From JANQRX01 sp963663975 (GTDB taxonomy: Bacteria; Pseudomonadota; Alphaproteobacteria; Rhizobiales; Kaistiaceae): a DNA stretch of 64,000 nt. The notes under the pieces were generated by a model. The model worked only from the letters and a program-made list of their open reading frames with translations. It was not told the DNA's origin and did not search any database. This document shows positions 25,162 through 34,075 of this stretch, one piece after another. Numbering within the stretch: position 1 is the stretch's first letter; the number at the start of each line of letters is the position of its first letter. The stretch is taken from NCBI GenBank assembly GCA_963663975.2, contig CAXXRA010000001.1, positions 82,007 to 146,006 of the forward strand, read 5' to 3'. A program made the position numbers and the translations under genes.

Positions 25162-25671
25162 ATGAGCGCGTTTCTGACAATTGGCTATGAGGGAGCATCG
25201 ATCGAAGAGTTCGTGACGACACTGAAACTGGCCGAAATCGACGTGCTTATTGACGTCCGCGATGTCCCGATTTCGCGGAAAAGGGGTTTCTCAAAAGGCG
25301 CGCTGTCCTCAACCGTGGAGGCGGTGGGGATAAAGTACTTGCATCTACGCGACCTGGGAGATCCAAAGCCCGGACGCGAAGCCGCCAGGCGGGGCGATGT
25401 GCAAACCTTTGAGCGCATCTTCAACGCGCACCTGATGCGGAACGGAGCTCAGTAGGCTGTACGAATTGCGCGCGACTTGGCGGCGCGGTCGCGGGCGTGC
25501 CTTTTGTGTTTCGAGCGAGACCACTCCCGTTGTCATCGGGCCATCGTTGCCGAAGCAATAGTTGGCTGCAGACCTGACAACGTGCAACACTTGCGTGTAC
25601 AGCAAGGCCTCGCGGAGGAGCCGAAAGATAGTTCAGACACAGAAGGCGCCGCCGCTATCGCGTTCGGGTGA
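25162..25671 (+). pseudogene. DUF488-domain protein with an in-frame TAG
   Basis: A DUF488 protein. It starts MSAFLTIGYEGASIEEFVTT with LIDVRDVPISRKRGFSKGAL and RDLGDPKPGREAARRGD. After FNAHLMRNGAQ an in-frame TAG (25453-25455) occurs, and the same frame continues with AVRIARDLAARSRACLLCFE and RDHSRCHRAIVAEAI, the conserved C-terminal half with the Cys/His motif. Thus one nonsense codon splits an otherwise complete gene. DUF488 function is not established. It overlaps the next gene, with which it is commonly paired. Confidence 0.75.
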
Positions 25672-26362
25672 GTCCGAAGCGATTGCGGTCATCAAAGCCG
25701 CGCCTCAGGTCGGGCGCAAGCATGGCGAAACGGTTTGCTGCGCCGGTATCGATCTGCAAGGCAACTGGCTTCGATTGTATCCGGTCGCTTTTCGCACTCT
25801 AGGTGATGGTCAAAGATTTCGCCGTTGGGATCGTATCCGGTTTCGGTGGCGGGTGCCCAAGGACGATCAGCGCGTCGAGAGTCGAAGGGTAGATCAGGAT
25901 TCTCTTGAGATAGTTGGCGCACTGAAGAAATCCGAACGGCCGCGATTTCTTGCGAAACTAATTGTAACCAGTCTCGACGCAGAGCGGTCGGCCGGAAGAA
26001 GCCTTGCCCTCCTAAAGGCGGACATTCTGAGTTTCGAGATCGATAAGAAAAGCGGCGCCGAACTGAAAGAAGAAGCTGAGAAATTCGAGCGACTGCGAAC
26101 GCAGCCTGATTTATTCAACGTCCGACCGGTCATCCCGTACAGTCCTTGCCCGTACAACTTCAGATACCGCTATCGAACGGAGGACGGATTGCGGCAGGGT
26201 ACATGCCAAGACTGGGAGATCGAGGCAACGTTCTTCAAGTAGTCAGGGATGTATGGCGAGACCAAAGCGTTGGCCGAGATGAGGCAGGTATTTGGCGAAG
26301 AATACCCGGAAAAGGGTATGCTCCTTGCAATGGGAACCCACTCGCTGCATCCGAACACATGG
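25562..26362 (+). pseudogene. DUF488-partner protein, interrupted by TAG and truncated by an insertion
   Basis: I know this protein only as a frequent neighbour of DUF488 genes. The body reads VIKAAPQVGRKHGETVCCAG, IDLQGNWLRLYPVAFRTLGD, FRRWDRIRFRWRVPKDDQRV and YRYRTEDGLRQGTCQDWEIE. After ATFFK an in-frame TAG (26240-26242) occurs, and the frame then continues GMYGETKALAEMRQVFGEEY and MLLAMGTHSLHPNTW before the homology stops near 26362, where an IS5-like element begins. No good start codon is visible (TTG 25562 is the first). A diverged fragment of the same gene family is at 28183. Confidence 0.65.
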
Positions 26363-27560
26363 GCACCTCTAAAAATCCCTGTTCCGAGCCTTGATCGGTT
26401 ATAATCCGGACGGTTTGGCGCATGGTAGATATCGTGGGGAACCGACCATGGGCCAAATGGGCTTTTTCGACATCGCGAATCGGTATGCCGGCCTGGACGC
26501 CAATGAGGAACGATCCTTTGGCGAGGATCGACGCGGTGGTGAACTGGCCGTGGGAGAATTTCCGTGCCCGCCTGGAGGCGATCTGGCGCAAGCCGGCCGA
26601 GCGAACGGAAGTCGCCGGCGGGGCGAAAGCCCTGGGACGCGGTGGCGATGTTCAAGGCGATCGTTCTCTGCGAGCTTTACAATCTCTCGGACGACCAAGT
26701 GGAGTACCAGCTTCGCGACCGCCTCTCGTTCATGCGGTTCGTAGGGTTCGGTCTTGAGGACAAGGTCCCCGACGCCAAGACGGTGTGGCTCTACCGGGAA
26801 CAGAAGCAGTTGGCGCGGGCGGGCATGGTCGAGGCGTTGTTCGAGGACTTCGACGGCTATCTGGAGAAGCAGGGCTACCTGGCGATGGGCGGCCAGATCA
26901 TCGACGCGTCGATCGTACCGGTCCCCAAGCAGCGCAACAGCCGTGACGACAACGCGCGGATCAAGCCGATGGCGAGACGCCGGAGGGCTGGAAGGACCAG
27001 CCGGCCAAGCGGTCGCAGAAGGACACGGACGCACGGTGGACAAAGAAGCATGGCAAGAGCCACTACGGTTACAAGAACCATGTCAACGTGGACCGCCGGC
27101 ACAAGCTGGTGCGGCGTTACCAGGTGACCGACGCGGCGGTGCACGACAGCCAGGTCGTGGAGGACATCCTTGATCCGGACAACACGGCCTCGGACGTGTG
27201 GGCGGACAGCGCCTATCGGTCGGCGGAGATCGAGGCGAAGCTGAAGGAGAAGGGCCTGAACAGCCGCATCCACCGCAAGGGGCATCGCGACAAGCCGCTG
27301 AGCGAGCAGGTCGGGAGAAGCGGGGCAACAAGGCCCGTTCGAAGGTGCGGGCGCGCGTCGAGCACGTGTTCGGGGCCCAGAGCAACGACATGGGCGGGAC
27401 GCTGGTGCGCAGTATCAGGGCTGGTTACGGGCGAGGGCGCGGATCGGGCTGAAGAACCTCGCCTACAACATGCGCCGCCTGGTGCAGCTGGAGCGTCTCG
27501 CCGCGGCGGCGCCAACGTGATGGTCATCAGGGGAGAAGTCTGCCTGGAGCCCCCATTGAC
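26363..27560 (+). mobile_element. degraded IS5-family insertion sequence
   Basis: Approximate extent of an IS5-family element. The left edge is placed where homology of the DUF488 partner ends. The right edge is uncertain; TCCCTGT occurs near both ends in inverted orientation but full terminal repeats could not be defined. Confidence 0.55.
26448..27520 (+). pseudogene. IS5-family transposase with several frameshifts
   Basis: One transposase spread over at least five frame changes: MGQMGFFDIANRYAGLDA; RIDAVVNWPWENFRARLEAI; KPWDAVAMFKAIVLCELYNL through DRLSFMRFVGFGLEDKVPDA and QGYLAMGGQIIDASIVPVPK; then RRHKLVRRYQVTDAAVHDSQ and DVWADSAYRSAEIEAK; then GNKARSKVRARVEHVFGAQS; ending RIGLKNLAYNMRRLVQLERL. 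The DDE residues are present in the pieces (IDAS, WADSAY, RVEHVF), but no continuous protein can be made. Confidence 0.82.
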
Positions 27561-27816
27561 AGGGAAACAGACCCGCCGGGGAGCCGGAGAAGGCCGAAAA
27601 CCCAGACGCCAACCCCGCTCATGACCCGCGAGAACCGCACAACCTGTCGAGTTTCACGTCAGTCGCATTATTTTTCGACTCGTGCCCACATGGTTGATCA
27701 ACGGCGTGATTCGGCTGGACGAATCTCGTCAACTCTCAATGATCTAGCCGGCGTCCGCCATTTGCGCGAAGGGGTACCGCTGGCGCGTGGACTGAAAGAG
27801 TAGCGTAATTCCAACC
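27561..27816. other. spacer right of the IS5-like element
   Basis: 256 bases without a supported gene. A 60-codon open frame at 27621 looks like chance. Confidence 0.3.
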
Positions 27817-28183
27817 CTACTCCGCCGGCACCGACGCCGTCCGCCGCCGCCGCGCCTTGGGCAGGATCCGCTTGAGGAACCGGCCGGTATAGCTGTTGCG
27901 GTTGGCGGCCACGTCCTCCGGCGTCCCCGCCGCGACGATCTCGCCGCCGCCGTCACCGCCCTCGGGGCCGAGATCGATGATCCAGTCGGCGGTCTTGATG
28001 ACCTCCAGATTGTGCTCGATCACCACCACTGTGTTGCCCTGGTCGACCGGTTGGTGGAGCACCTCCAGCAGCTTGGCGACATCGTGAAAGCGGAGGCCGG
28101 TGGTCGGCTCGTCGAGAATGTAGAGCGTGCGCCCGGAGGCCCGCTTCGACAAGTCCCTCGGCAGCTTCATCCGCCTCGCTGCC
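27817..28183 (-). pseudogene. uvrA 3'-end fragment (partial duplication)
   Basis: The last 110 or so codons of uvrA, nearly identical to the full gene at 35698: SKRASGRTLYILDEPTTGLR, LEVLHQPVDQGNTVVVIEHN, LEVIKTADWIIDLGPEGGDG and SYTGRFLKRILPKARRRRTA. It has the ABC signature-adjacent Walker B and H-loop but lacks everything upstream, so it cannot work alone. It is in the same orientation as the full gene 7.5 kb away, and the carbohydrate cassette lies between the two copies. Confidence 0.88.
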
Positions 28184-28291
28184 GCTTTCGCGTTCGCGTG
28201 AGTCCGAGACGATAGCCGTCGTCAAAGCCGCGCCCCAGGTCCGGCGATGGCACAACGAAACGGTTTGCTTTGCCGGTATCGATCTGTGCCT
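28183..28291 (+). pseudogene. fragment of the DUF488-partner gene
   Basis: About 109 bases homologous to 25655-25763, encoding SRESETIAVVKAAPQVRRWH and NETVCFAGIDL. It differs from the first copy at many positions, so it is an older duplicate or a second family member. It directly abuts the end of the uvrA fragment. Confidence 0.75.
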
Positions 28292-28304
28292 CCCGGGAGC
28301 CTCA

Positions 28305-30254
28305 TCACCCAACACTCAAATCGAACCGATAAACCAAATCCCCTTCGCACCACATGGAAAAATTCGTGCCCCACTTGTTGTTGAACAGAACAAACCGACC
28401 GCCCGCAGACATATCGGGTTGCCGCCGCGAATGCGGCAGGAGCGGCTGATCCCCGAGGCAAAACAAGGGAGCGTCGATGCTCTTCAAGACGAACCCTGCA
28501 CCCGATCGTGTCGTAGCCCGTACCGCGTCCACGGCGTGAAGTTGGCGGTTGCCGTTCCTGACGATCGAGAGCGGCGAAATGGACTGACCCAATTTTTCGA
28601 GCGCCCAGGTCTCAGATTGCGCATCCGGCCCAAAGGCCAGAAATCCCGCTTCGGGCATGCGGTTGGCGGGCTTGCCAATCAGGGTGACGATGATCCTCAA
28701 TGCGTCGCGTTCGCATCGGTAGACCGTGCGAACGGTATGCGGCGCCCCCAGCCTGTTGTGGGCCGCAGGCTCCATTCTGGCGACGATCTCAATCGAGGTC
28801 TCGTCTTGGCAGAAGATTTGCGCCTCGCGACAGGAAAACCGTGCCGAGGTTGCGGTTGCCGCGTTTTCCAATCCAGGTTTGCCGTGATCCTGCACGCCCC
28901 ATCGATAGCGGACAGTCAAATAACTGTCTTGGTAGGCGTCCATGTCGGCGCCATCGTAGCTTTCGTAGATGACCGCAAACGGTGCTTCTCTTTCACCCGA
29001 GGCGGCAAGCCTCACCTGGTCGCCAAGGCACAGCAAACGCAGCCCGCCCGACACAGGATCAAACTGCAAATCGTAGCTGCCGAGGCGATAGTTCTGCTGC
29101 GGCTGGATCGGTGACCATGGCCGCTCCGCCTCCGACGCGCTCTCGTTACGCTCGATGGCGGCTTTGTCGATTTCGCTGAGTTCGGCCAAGGCCTCGTCGA
29201 TGATCGTATCCTGTTCGGCCCACGCGCCCTCGGTGAACGCAAATCGCGGATCCGACCGGCGCGCAACCTCAAAGCTGACGCGGTCCCAGGCTTTTTCGTC
29301 ACGCAGATAGGTCTTGATGTCCACACCCCAGGTGTGTTCGGCCACCTCCATCAGTTTGCGGCCGAACGCCCGCCGCGAGGGGGTCAGCTTCTGTGTCGCA
29401 AACCTGTCGAAGGTCCGTCGGGCAGACAAGTACCGGGCCATACGCTTCGGCGCCGATCCGACACCGTGGATCCAGGTATCTCCGATTTCCTGCTCGACCA
29501 CAGGCAGAGTTTCGGCGATTGGCAGCAGGAGTTCGGCAAAGGCGTCAAGCGTTGAGGCCTGGATGGTCATTGCCGGGTTCGCCTGCTCCAGTTCGCGGCG
29601 CCCGTCCAGGACATGACCAACGTTCTGGGGCCCCATGTTATCCATGGTATGGGCGAAGGCGATGCCATCCTGCATTCCGTCGGGGATCATCGTGGTCCCA
29701 TACTCGTTTTGATACATCACCACGACTTCGGAACCGTCCTCGGAACGCCACCGAAACACTGCGGGCACGTCCGGTGGGGTCGAGGCCGCGTTGACGCCGA
29801 TATGCAGAAAACGAATCCCGGCTGCGGCCAGTAGGGGCACCAGACCAACGGTGTGACCTGGCACATCGGTCATCTTTGCCGCGATCGTCTTTTTGCCGAA
29901 CCGCGCGTCCAGTTCGTGCGAAATGGAAAGCGCCTCTTGCGCCAGCGCGGGCGACAGCAATTCGGTGTGAAAAGTAAAGGGCAAACCGTGCCATCGGATG
30001 ATGCCGCTGGCGATCGCCTTTTCCAGCCGCACCACCTTGTCCGTGGGCTGCGTCATCAGCTGATCCCAGATGAGCCAGGAGCCTGTCGTCCAGATGAACT
30101 GGGGCGCGACGGGATCTTCCTTCAGGAAGTGCTCGCCCGTGTCCAGGGCCATTGGAATGAAATACTCATGGTACTGGTTCCGCACATCCCGCGCATAACC
30201 GGTGAATCCGACGTCCAGATGGGTTTTGAATATCAGGTGGAGTTTGGGTGTCAT
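28305..30254 (-). CDS. DUF5054-domain protein, GH38 alpha-mannosidase-like
   Basis: A 649-aa protein of the DUF5054 family, related to glycoside hydrolase family 38. The N-terminal domain starts KLHLIFKTHLDVGFTGYARD, where His12 and Asp14 match the GH38 zinc HxD motif; MTDVPGHTVGLVP at residue 130 matches the nucleophile loop. The C-terminal half (from about 400: YRLGSYDLQFDPVSGGLRLL) is a beta-rich mannosidase-type domain. No signal peptide is seen, so it is cytoplasmic. It lies beside a LacI remnant and a sugar ABC transporter, suggesting hydrolysis of an imported glycoside. The exact substrate cannot be told. Confidence 0.85.
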   Translation of the reverse strand: MTPKLHLIFKTHLDVGFTGYARDVRNQYHEYFIPMALDTGEHFLKEDPVAPQFIWTTGSWLIWDQLMTQPTDKVVRLEKAIASGIIRWHGLPFTFHTELLSPALAQEALSISHELDARFGKKTIAAKMTDVPGHTVGLVPLLAAAGIRFLHIGVNAASTPPDVPAVFRWRSEDGSEVVVMYQNEYGTTMIPDGMQDGIAFAHTMDNMGPQNVGHVLDGRRELEQANPAMTIQASTLDAFAELLLPIAETLPVVEQEIGDTWIHGVGSAPKRMARYLSARRTFDRFATQKLTPSRRAFGRKLMEVAEHTWGVDIKTYLRDEKAWDRVSFEVARRSDPRFAFTEGAWAEQDTIIDEALAELSEIDKAAIERNESASEAERPWSPIQPQQNYRLGSYDLQFDPVSGGLRLLCLGDQVRLAASGEREAPFAVIYESYDGADMDAYQDSYLTVRYRWGVQDHGKPGLENAATATSARFSCREAQIFCQDETSIEIVARMEPAAHNRLGAPHTVRTVYRCERDALRIIVTLIGKPANRMPEAGFLAFGPDAQSETWALEKLGQSISPLSIVRNGNRQLHAVDAVRATTRSGAGFVLKSIDAPLFCLGDQPLLPHSRRQPDMSAGGRFVLFNNKWGTNFSMWCEGDLVYRFDLSVG

Positions 30255-30281
30255 GCAGCGGAGTTTTCAACGTTGATTTTT

Positions 30282-30640
30282 CTAAACCGTGGAGCGCATC
30301 ACAAGGCTCGTGGCAACCGTCTCAGTACGCGCCCGACCGTCCGGATATGCGAGCCGTGCCTGAAGCAGGCGCACCAGCGCCGCGACGCGGTCGTCGACCG
30401 GTACGGCCATTGTCGTCAGATCATAGGCGCGCCCTCGGGAACGTTGTCGAAGCCGATCACGGCGCAGTCCTCGGGCACACGCAGGCCGAATTCATGGCGA
30501 AGGGCGTCCAGTACACCGAATGCACGGATATCACCGGCGCAGAAGAAGGCGTCTGCGATTCCGCCTTGTCGCCGGCCGAATCCTCGCCGTCGAACATGTC
30601 CGAATGTCTCATACCGCTATCGTTGCACACGTGTTCCATG
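30282..30640 (-). pseudogene. LacI-family regulator, C-terminal remnant
   Basis: On the minus strand ADAFFCAGDIRAFGVLDALR followed by FGLRVPEDCAVIGFDNVPEG is the conserved end of the LacI-type sugar-binding domain. After a stop or shift near 30420 the tail continues in another frame as LTTMAVPVDDRVAALVRLLQ and TETVATSLVMRSTV, ending at TAG 30282. The DNA-binding N-terminus and most of the ligand domain are absent. It probably once controlled the neighbouring transporter genes. Confidence 0.68.
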
Positions 30641-30853
30641 ATTCACAGATCGAGAGCCGAAGAGAATTCGACTATTCCCAAAAGGACCATATTGTTGTGA
30701 TAGTTTAGTTCGCCGGGACGGCGTGGATCGACCGACATTTTGGTAGCGCGTTCATAGTGCTGTCATTTGACGCCTCCAGCCTTCCGTTCGGTCGTTCGGA
30801 CACAGCGCCGATCCGGTTCCCAGCGCGGACCACAAATCAAAGGGGATATCACA
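30641..30853. other. promoter region of the ABC transporter operon
   Basis: 213 bases between the regulator remnant and the binding-protein gene. I see no clear hexamers or operator palindrome. Close to its 3' end is the strong Shine-Dalgarno AAAGGGGAT before ATG 30854. Confidence 0.35.
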
Positions 30854-30866
30854 ATGAAGACCATGA

Positions 30867-32186
30867 TTGATTTCAGCCGCCTTTCTCGGCGCCCTACTGA
30901 TGGGCACGCCTATCCATGCGCAAGATCTGCGGATCATGACCAACGTAACCGGTGGCAAGGACGCTCCCGAGCATGAGCTGTTCGTTGCCGAACTGGAGCG
31001 CCACCTCGGCCTCGACATCGAAATGATCAAGCCGAGTTCGAACTATGACGATGTCATGTTCACGTCGCTCGCCAGCGGCGAGAAGCTCGACCTGATCTAC
31101 GGCACCAGTCCGAGGATTCCCATTCTGATCGAACAGGGCGCTCTTCAGGAGCTGAGCGAGCTGATCAGGAATTCGCCGGTGCTGTCGGACACCAGCGTTA
31201 TTCCCGAGGGCGAGTGGGATCTGTTCGATATCGACGGCAAGATCTATGGCGTTCCCAACAAATTCGAAGGCGGCACCATGCCGACGGTTCGTCAGGACTG
31301 GCTGAACGCTTGGGGCATGGAAGTTCCGACAACGCTGGACACCTGGCGCGCCTATTTCGAAAAGGCCAACCAAGAGAATGGCGCCTACGGGCTTTCGACG
31401 GCGGGTTTGTACGACATTCAGGGCTTCATGTCGGCGGCCGGCGTCAAGGCCGGCTATGTCATCGACGAGAACGGCAAGCGTTCGGTGCCTTATGCCTCGG
31501 ATGCCGCTGCACCGATTTATGATTGGTTCGGCCAACTCCACAAGGACGGCCTGTTGGATCCCAATTTCGCCACCAACGGATCCGGCGATTTTCGCAACCT
31601 GTTCATGACCGATCGTGTCGCCGCCGTCACCTATTGGGATGCCTGGGTCGGTCTGTTCAACAACATCGTCCACACTGAAAATCCCGACAATCCCTTCCAG
31701 GCTCTCGGCGTGCCCGGCATCCCCGGCCCCGATGGCAAGATCGTCCTGCGGCGCGGTGACGCTTCGCTGTGGATGATCCCGACCAACGCCGAGAACGTCG
31801 AGAATGCGGTCAAGTTTCTGGAGTTCTGGCACTCCGAGCCGGGCTACGTTTTGGGCACGCTGGGCATCGAAGGCCATGACTACGTGGTCGAGGACGGCAA
31901 ATACGTCCTGACCGAAACCGGCAAGGCCCACAGCCTGGACCATGGCGCACCGCGTGTCACCTCGACCACCTGGGAAAATCCGTTCGGCGCGCTACCCGGC
32001 GTACAGGAAGCCCAGGCGATCATCGCGGATCTGGCCTCTGTCGAGTACCTGCCGGCCGAATGGGCCGATGCAAATCCGATCGTCCAGAATTATGCCTACC
32101 AAGCCATGTCGGGTGAGATCACCGGCGCCGAGGCTGTCGAGCGCATGCGTGCCGACTTGCTCGCCGCCGGTCTGATCGACGGATGA
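30867..32186 (+). CDS. ABC transporter extracellular solute-binding protein (carbohydrate type)
   Basis: A 439-aa periplasmic binding protein of the sugar type similar to the LipO/YtcQ group. The signal peptide is ISAAFLGALLMGTPIHAQ, cleaved after HA. The mature part has ELFVAELERHLGLDIEMIKP, FDIDGKIYGVPNKFEGGTMP and RQDWLNAWGMEVPTTLDTW. The start is odd: the good ribosome site AAAGGGG belongs to ATG 30854 (MKTMI), which is one frame off from the signal peptide; in-frame TTG 30867 is the only start left. A one-base indel between them probably disrupted the leader. The gene's stop overlaps the next start by ATGA. Confidence 0.85.
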   Translation: MISAAFLGALLMGTPIHAQDLRIMTNVTGGKDAPEHELFVAELERHLGLDIEMIKPSSNYDDVMFTSLASGEKLDLIYGTSPRIPILIEQGALQELSELIRNSPVLSDTSVIPEGEWDLFDIDGKIYGVPNKFEGGTMPTVRQDWLNAWGMEVPTTLDTWRAYFEKANQENGAYGLSTAGLYDIQGFMSAAGVKAGYVIDENGKRSVPYASDAAAPIYDWFGQLHKDGLLDPNFATNGSGDFRNLFMTDRVAAVTYWDAWVGLFNNIVHTENPDNPFQALGVPGIPGPDGKIVLRRGDASLWMIPTNAENVENAVKFLEFWHSEPGYVLGTLGIEGHDYVVEDGKYVLTETGKAHSLDHGAPRVTSTTWENPFGALPGVQEAQAIIADLASVEYLPAEWADANPIVQNYAYQAMSGEITGAEAVERMRADLLAAGLIDG

Positions 32187-32206
32187 CGGAAAGCATTAAA
32201 GCACTA

Positions 32207-32234
32207 GAAGCCCCGCGGTTCGCCGCGGGGCTTC
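32207..32234. repeat. palindromic hairpin element, copy 1 (in frame)
   Basis: A perfect 12-bp inverted repeat with TTCG loop: GAAGCCCCGCGG and CCGCGGGGCTTC. As RNA it would be a very stable UUCG tetraloop hairpin. It lies within the first codons of the permease. Confidence 0.9.
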
Positions 32235-32371
32235 GGTCTACCCGGTCCGCCGTCCGACGGTACTGGCCATTCTACCTGATGGTTGCGCCGGTCATTCTGT
32301 ATTTCGCCCTGTTGGCGGTGGACCAGTGGTACGATTTCCACGAATTTGGATGTCATCTGGGGAATGTCCTA

Positions 32372-32399
32372 GAAGCCCCGCGGTTCGCCGCGGGGGCTT
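32372..32399. repeat. palindromic hairpin element, copy 2
   Basis: The same core (CTAGAAGCCCCGCGGTTCGC and CGCGGGG) as at 32207, with one extra G in the right arm. It marks the right end of the extra sequence that splits the permease frame. Confidence 0.88.
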
Positions 32400-33209
32400 G
32401 TTCTGGCCGATGCTGCAAGGCATCCTGATTTCCTTCCAGAAATTCGGACTGCTGGGCTCCCAGGGCTTTGGCGGGCTGGATAACTACGCCAGGGTCCTGA
32501 CCGATCGAACCGTGACCCGCGCATTTTTCAACACGCTGTCGATTGCCGCCGGCATTACCACCTTCAGCGTCCTGCTGCCGATCATCCCGGCGATCGCGCT
32601 GGCGGAAATAACGCCGAGGCCCATCCGGCAGGCGTTCCAGACAATCATCTACACGCCTTATCTGCTGAGCTGGGTGATCATCATCGGTATCTGGCTCAAC
32701 ACCCTGTCACCGATCGGACTTGTCAACTCGATCCTCCTGGACACTGGCCTGATCGCCCAGCCGGTCCCCTTTTTCACCTCGCCCCAATGGGGACAGCCGA
32801 TGGTGATCGGCCTGACCGTCTGGAAGGACATGGGTTTCCTCGCGCTGATCTACTACTCGGCCCTGATGACCCTGAACCTCGACCTGATCGAGGCGGCGGA
32901 GATGGATGGGGCCAACGGCCTGCAGAAGATCTTCCATGTCGTCCTGCCACATCTGGTGCCGGTGATGCGGATCGTTTTCCTCATCACGCTGCTTGGGGCG
33001 CTGCGTACTTTTGATTCTTCTCTGTTGATGATGAACGGACGGACGGCAGAGACCGTGCGCACGCTGGCCGTTTTTACCTACGAACGCGGCATTCTGCGCT
33101 TTGATCTCGGCTTGGCCAGTGCAGCCGGCGTTTTTCTTTTGGCGATCTCGGTGGTCCTCGGGTTTGCGGTCCGGCGTCTGCCGGGCTTCAGGAAACAGGG
33201 CTTGTAGGC

Positions 33210-34064
33210 ATGTTACGCAGTCGGGGAATCCGGATTACCGCTTGGATCGCGCTTTTTCTCCTGAGCGCCACCATGGTCGTACCGTTGTGGAGCGTGTTGG
33301 CCACGTCGTTTTCGACCAAGGCCGGCAGTCTGGAACCAGGCATATTGATCTGGCCGGTTCAGTTCAGCCTGGAAGGCTATGAGACGCTGTTCAACCGACT
33401 ACAATTCTGGCGTCCCTTTTTAAACACCATGTATGTCACGGTGGTCGGGACGCTGCTGCATGTTACGCTTGCAGCTATCGCAGGATACGCCCTGTCGAAG
33501 CCGAACCTGCCCGGACGGAGAATCATCGCCGGGATCATTTTGGTGACGCTCACCATTCCCACCCAGACGATCATCGTGCCCCTCTTCATCGTCTTTCGGG
33601 ATTTTGGCCTGCTGAACACGCTCCTTTCACTGATCGTCGCCGAGCTGGTCAGCGCGTTTTCCATCCTGTTGATGAAGACGTATTTCGAGCAGGTGCCCCG
33701 CGAAGTAATCGAGGCCGCGACCCTGGAGGGCGCCAACCACTTTCAACTTTTCCGGCATATCTACGTCCCATTGTCATTGCCCGGGATCATCACGGTGACG
33801 GCCTTCAACGTCGTGTGGAAATACAACATGTTCATCGAACCGCTGTTGTTCATCAGCGACCCGAAAAAAATCAACCTACAGGTGGCGTTGCGATCCGTGG
33901 CCATTGGTGGTGAAGGCGCCCCGACAACCTCGACCTTTGATTTCATCGCACCCAACGTGATGATGGCTGGGATCGTCGTCGCGCTTGTGCCGTTGCTGCT
34001 GTTTTATCCGTTCCTGCAGCGCTTCCTGGTCAGCGGCATGACGCTGGGCGCCGTCAAGGAATAG
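33210..34064 (+). CDS. carbohydrate ABC transporter permease (LplC-like)
   Basis: A 284-aa inner-membrane permease with six predicted helices. The first is WIALFLLSATMVVPLWSVLA. The MetI-type domain includes LNTMYVTVVGTLLHVTLAAI and the EAA motif EVIEAATLEGANHFQLFRHI, the site that contacts the ATPase. It starts two bases after the first permease. No ATP-binding subunit is encoded nearby, so a shared MsmK/UgpC-type ATPase from elsewhere would be needed. The gene looks intact. Confidence 0.9.
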   Translation: MLRSRGIRITAWIALFLLSATMVVPLWSVLATSFSTKAGSLEPGILIWPVQFSLEGYETLFNRLQFWRPFLNTMYVTVVGTLLHVTLAAIAGYALSKPNLPGRRIIAGIILVTLTIPTQTIIVPLFIVFRDFGLLNTLLSLIVAELVSAFSILLMKTYFEQVPREVIEAATLEGANHFQLFRHIYVPLSLPGIITVTAFNVVWKYNMFIEPLLFISDPKKINLQVALRSVAIGGEGAPTTSTFDFIAPNVMMAGIVVALVPLLLFYPFLQRFLVSGMTLGAVKE

Positions 34065-34075
34065 TGTGGGAGGCG

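Larger units (their letters stand above)
32183..33207 (+). pseudogene. carbohydrate ABC transporter permease (LplB-like), disrupted N-terminus
   Basis: From about 32400 the frame is a normal sugar permease: FWPMLQGILISFQKFGLLGS, a four-helix core, and the EAA loop EAAEMDGANGLQKIFHVVLP. The N-terminus starts in a different frame at ATG 32183, overlapping the binding-protein stop, and gives RRYWPFYLMVAPVILYFALL. Between them lies about 115 bp of extra sequence ending in a 28-base hairpin; a second copy of the hairpin sits in frame near the start (adding EAPRFAAGL). The insertion leaves the two parts out of frame. ATG 32326 would give a protein lacking its first helix. Confidence 0.78.

Noticed and set aside
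25453..26242. Readthrough or recoding of TAG
   Set aside because: Several intact genes in the window end in TAG, and no suppressor tRNA or selenocysteine-like structure is visible.
27621..27803. A 60-codon open frame right of the IS5-like element
   Set aside because: No homology or ribosome site; composition looks random.
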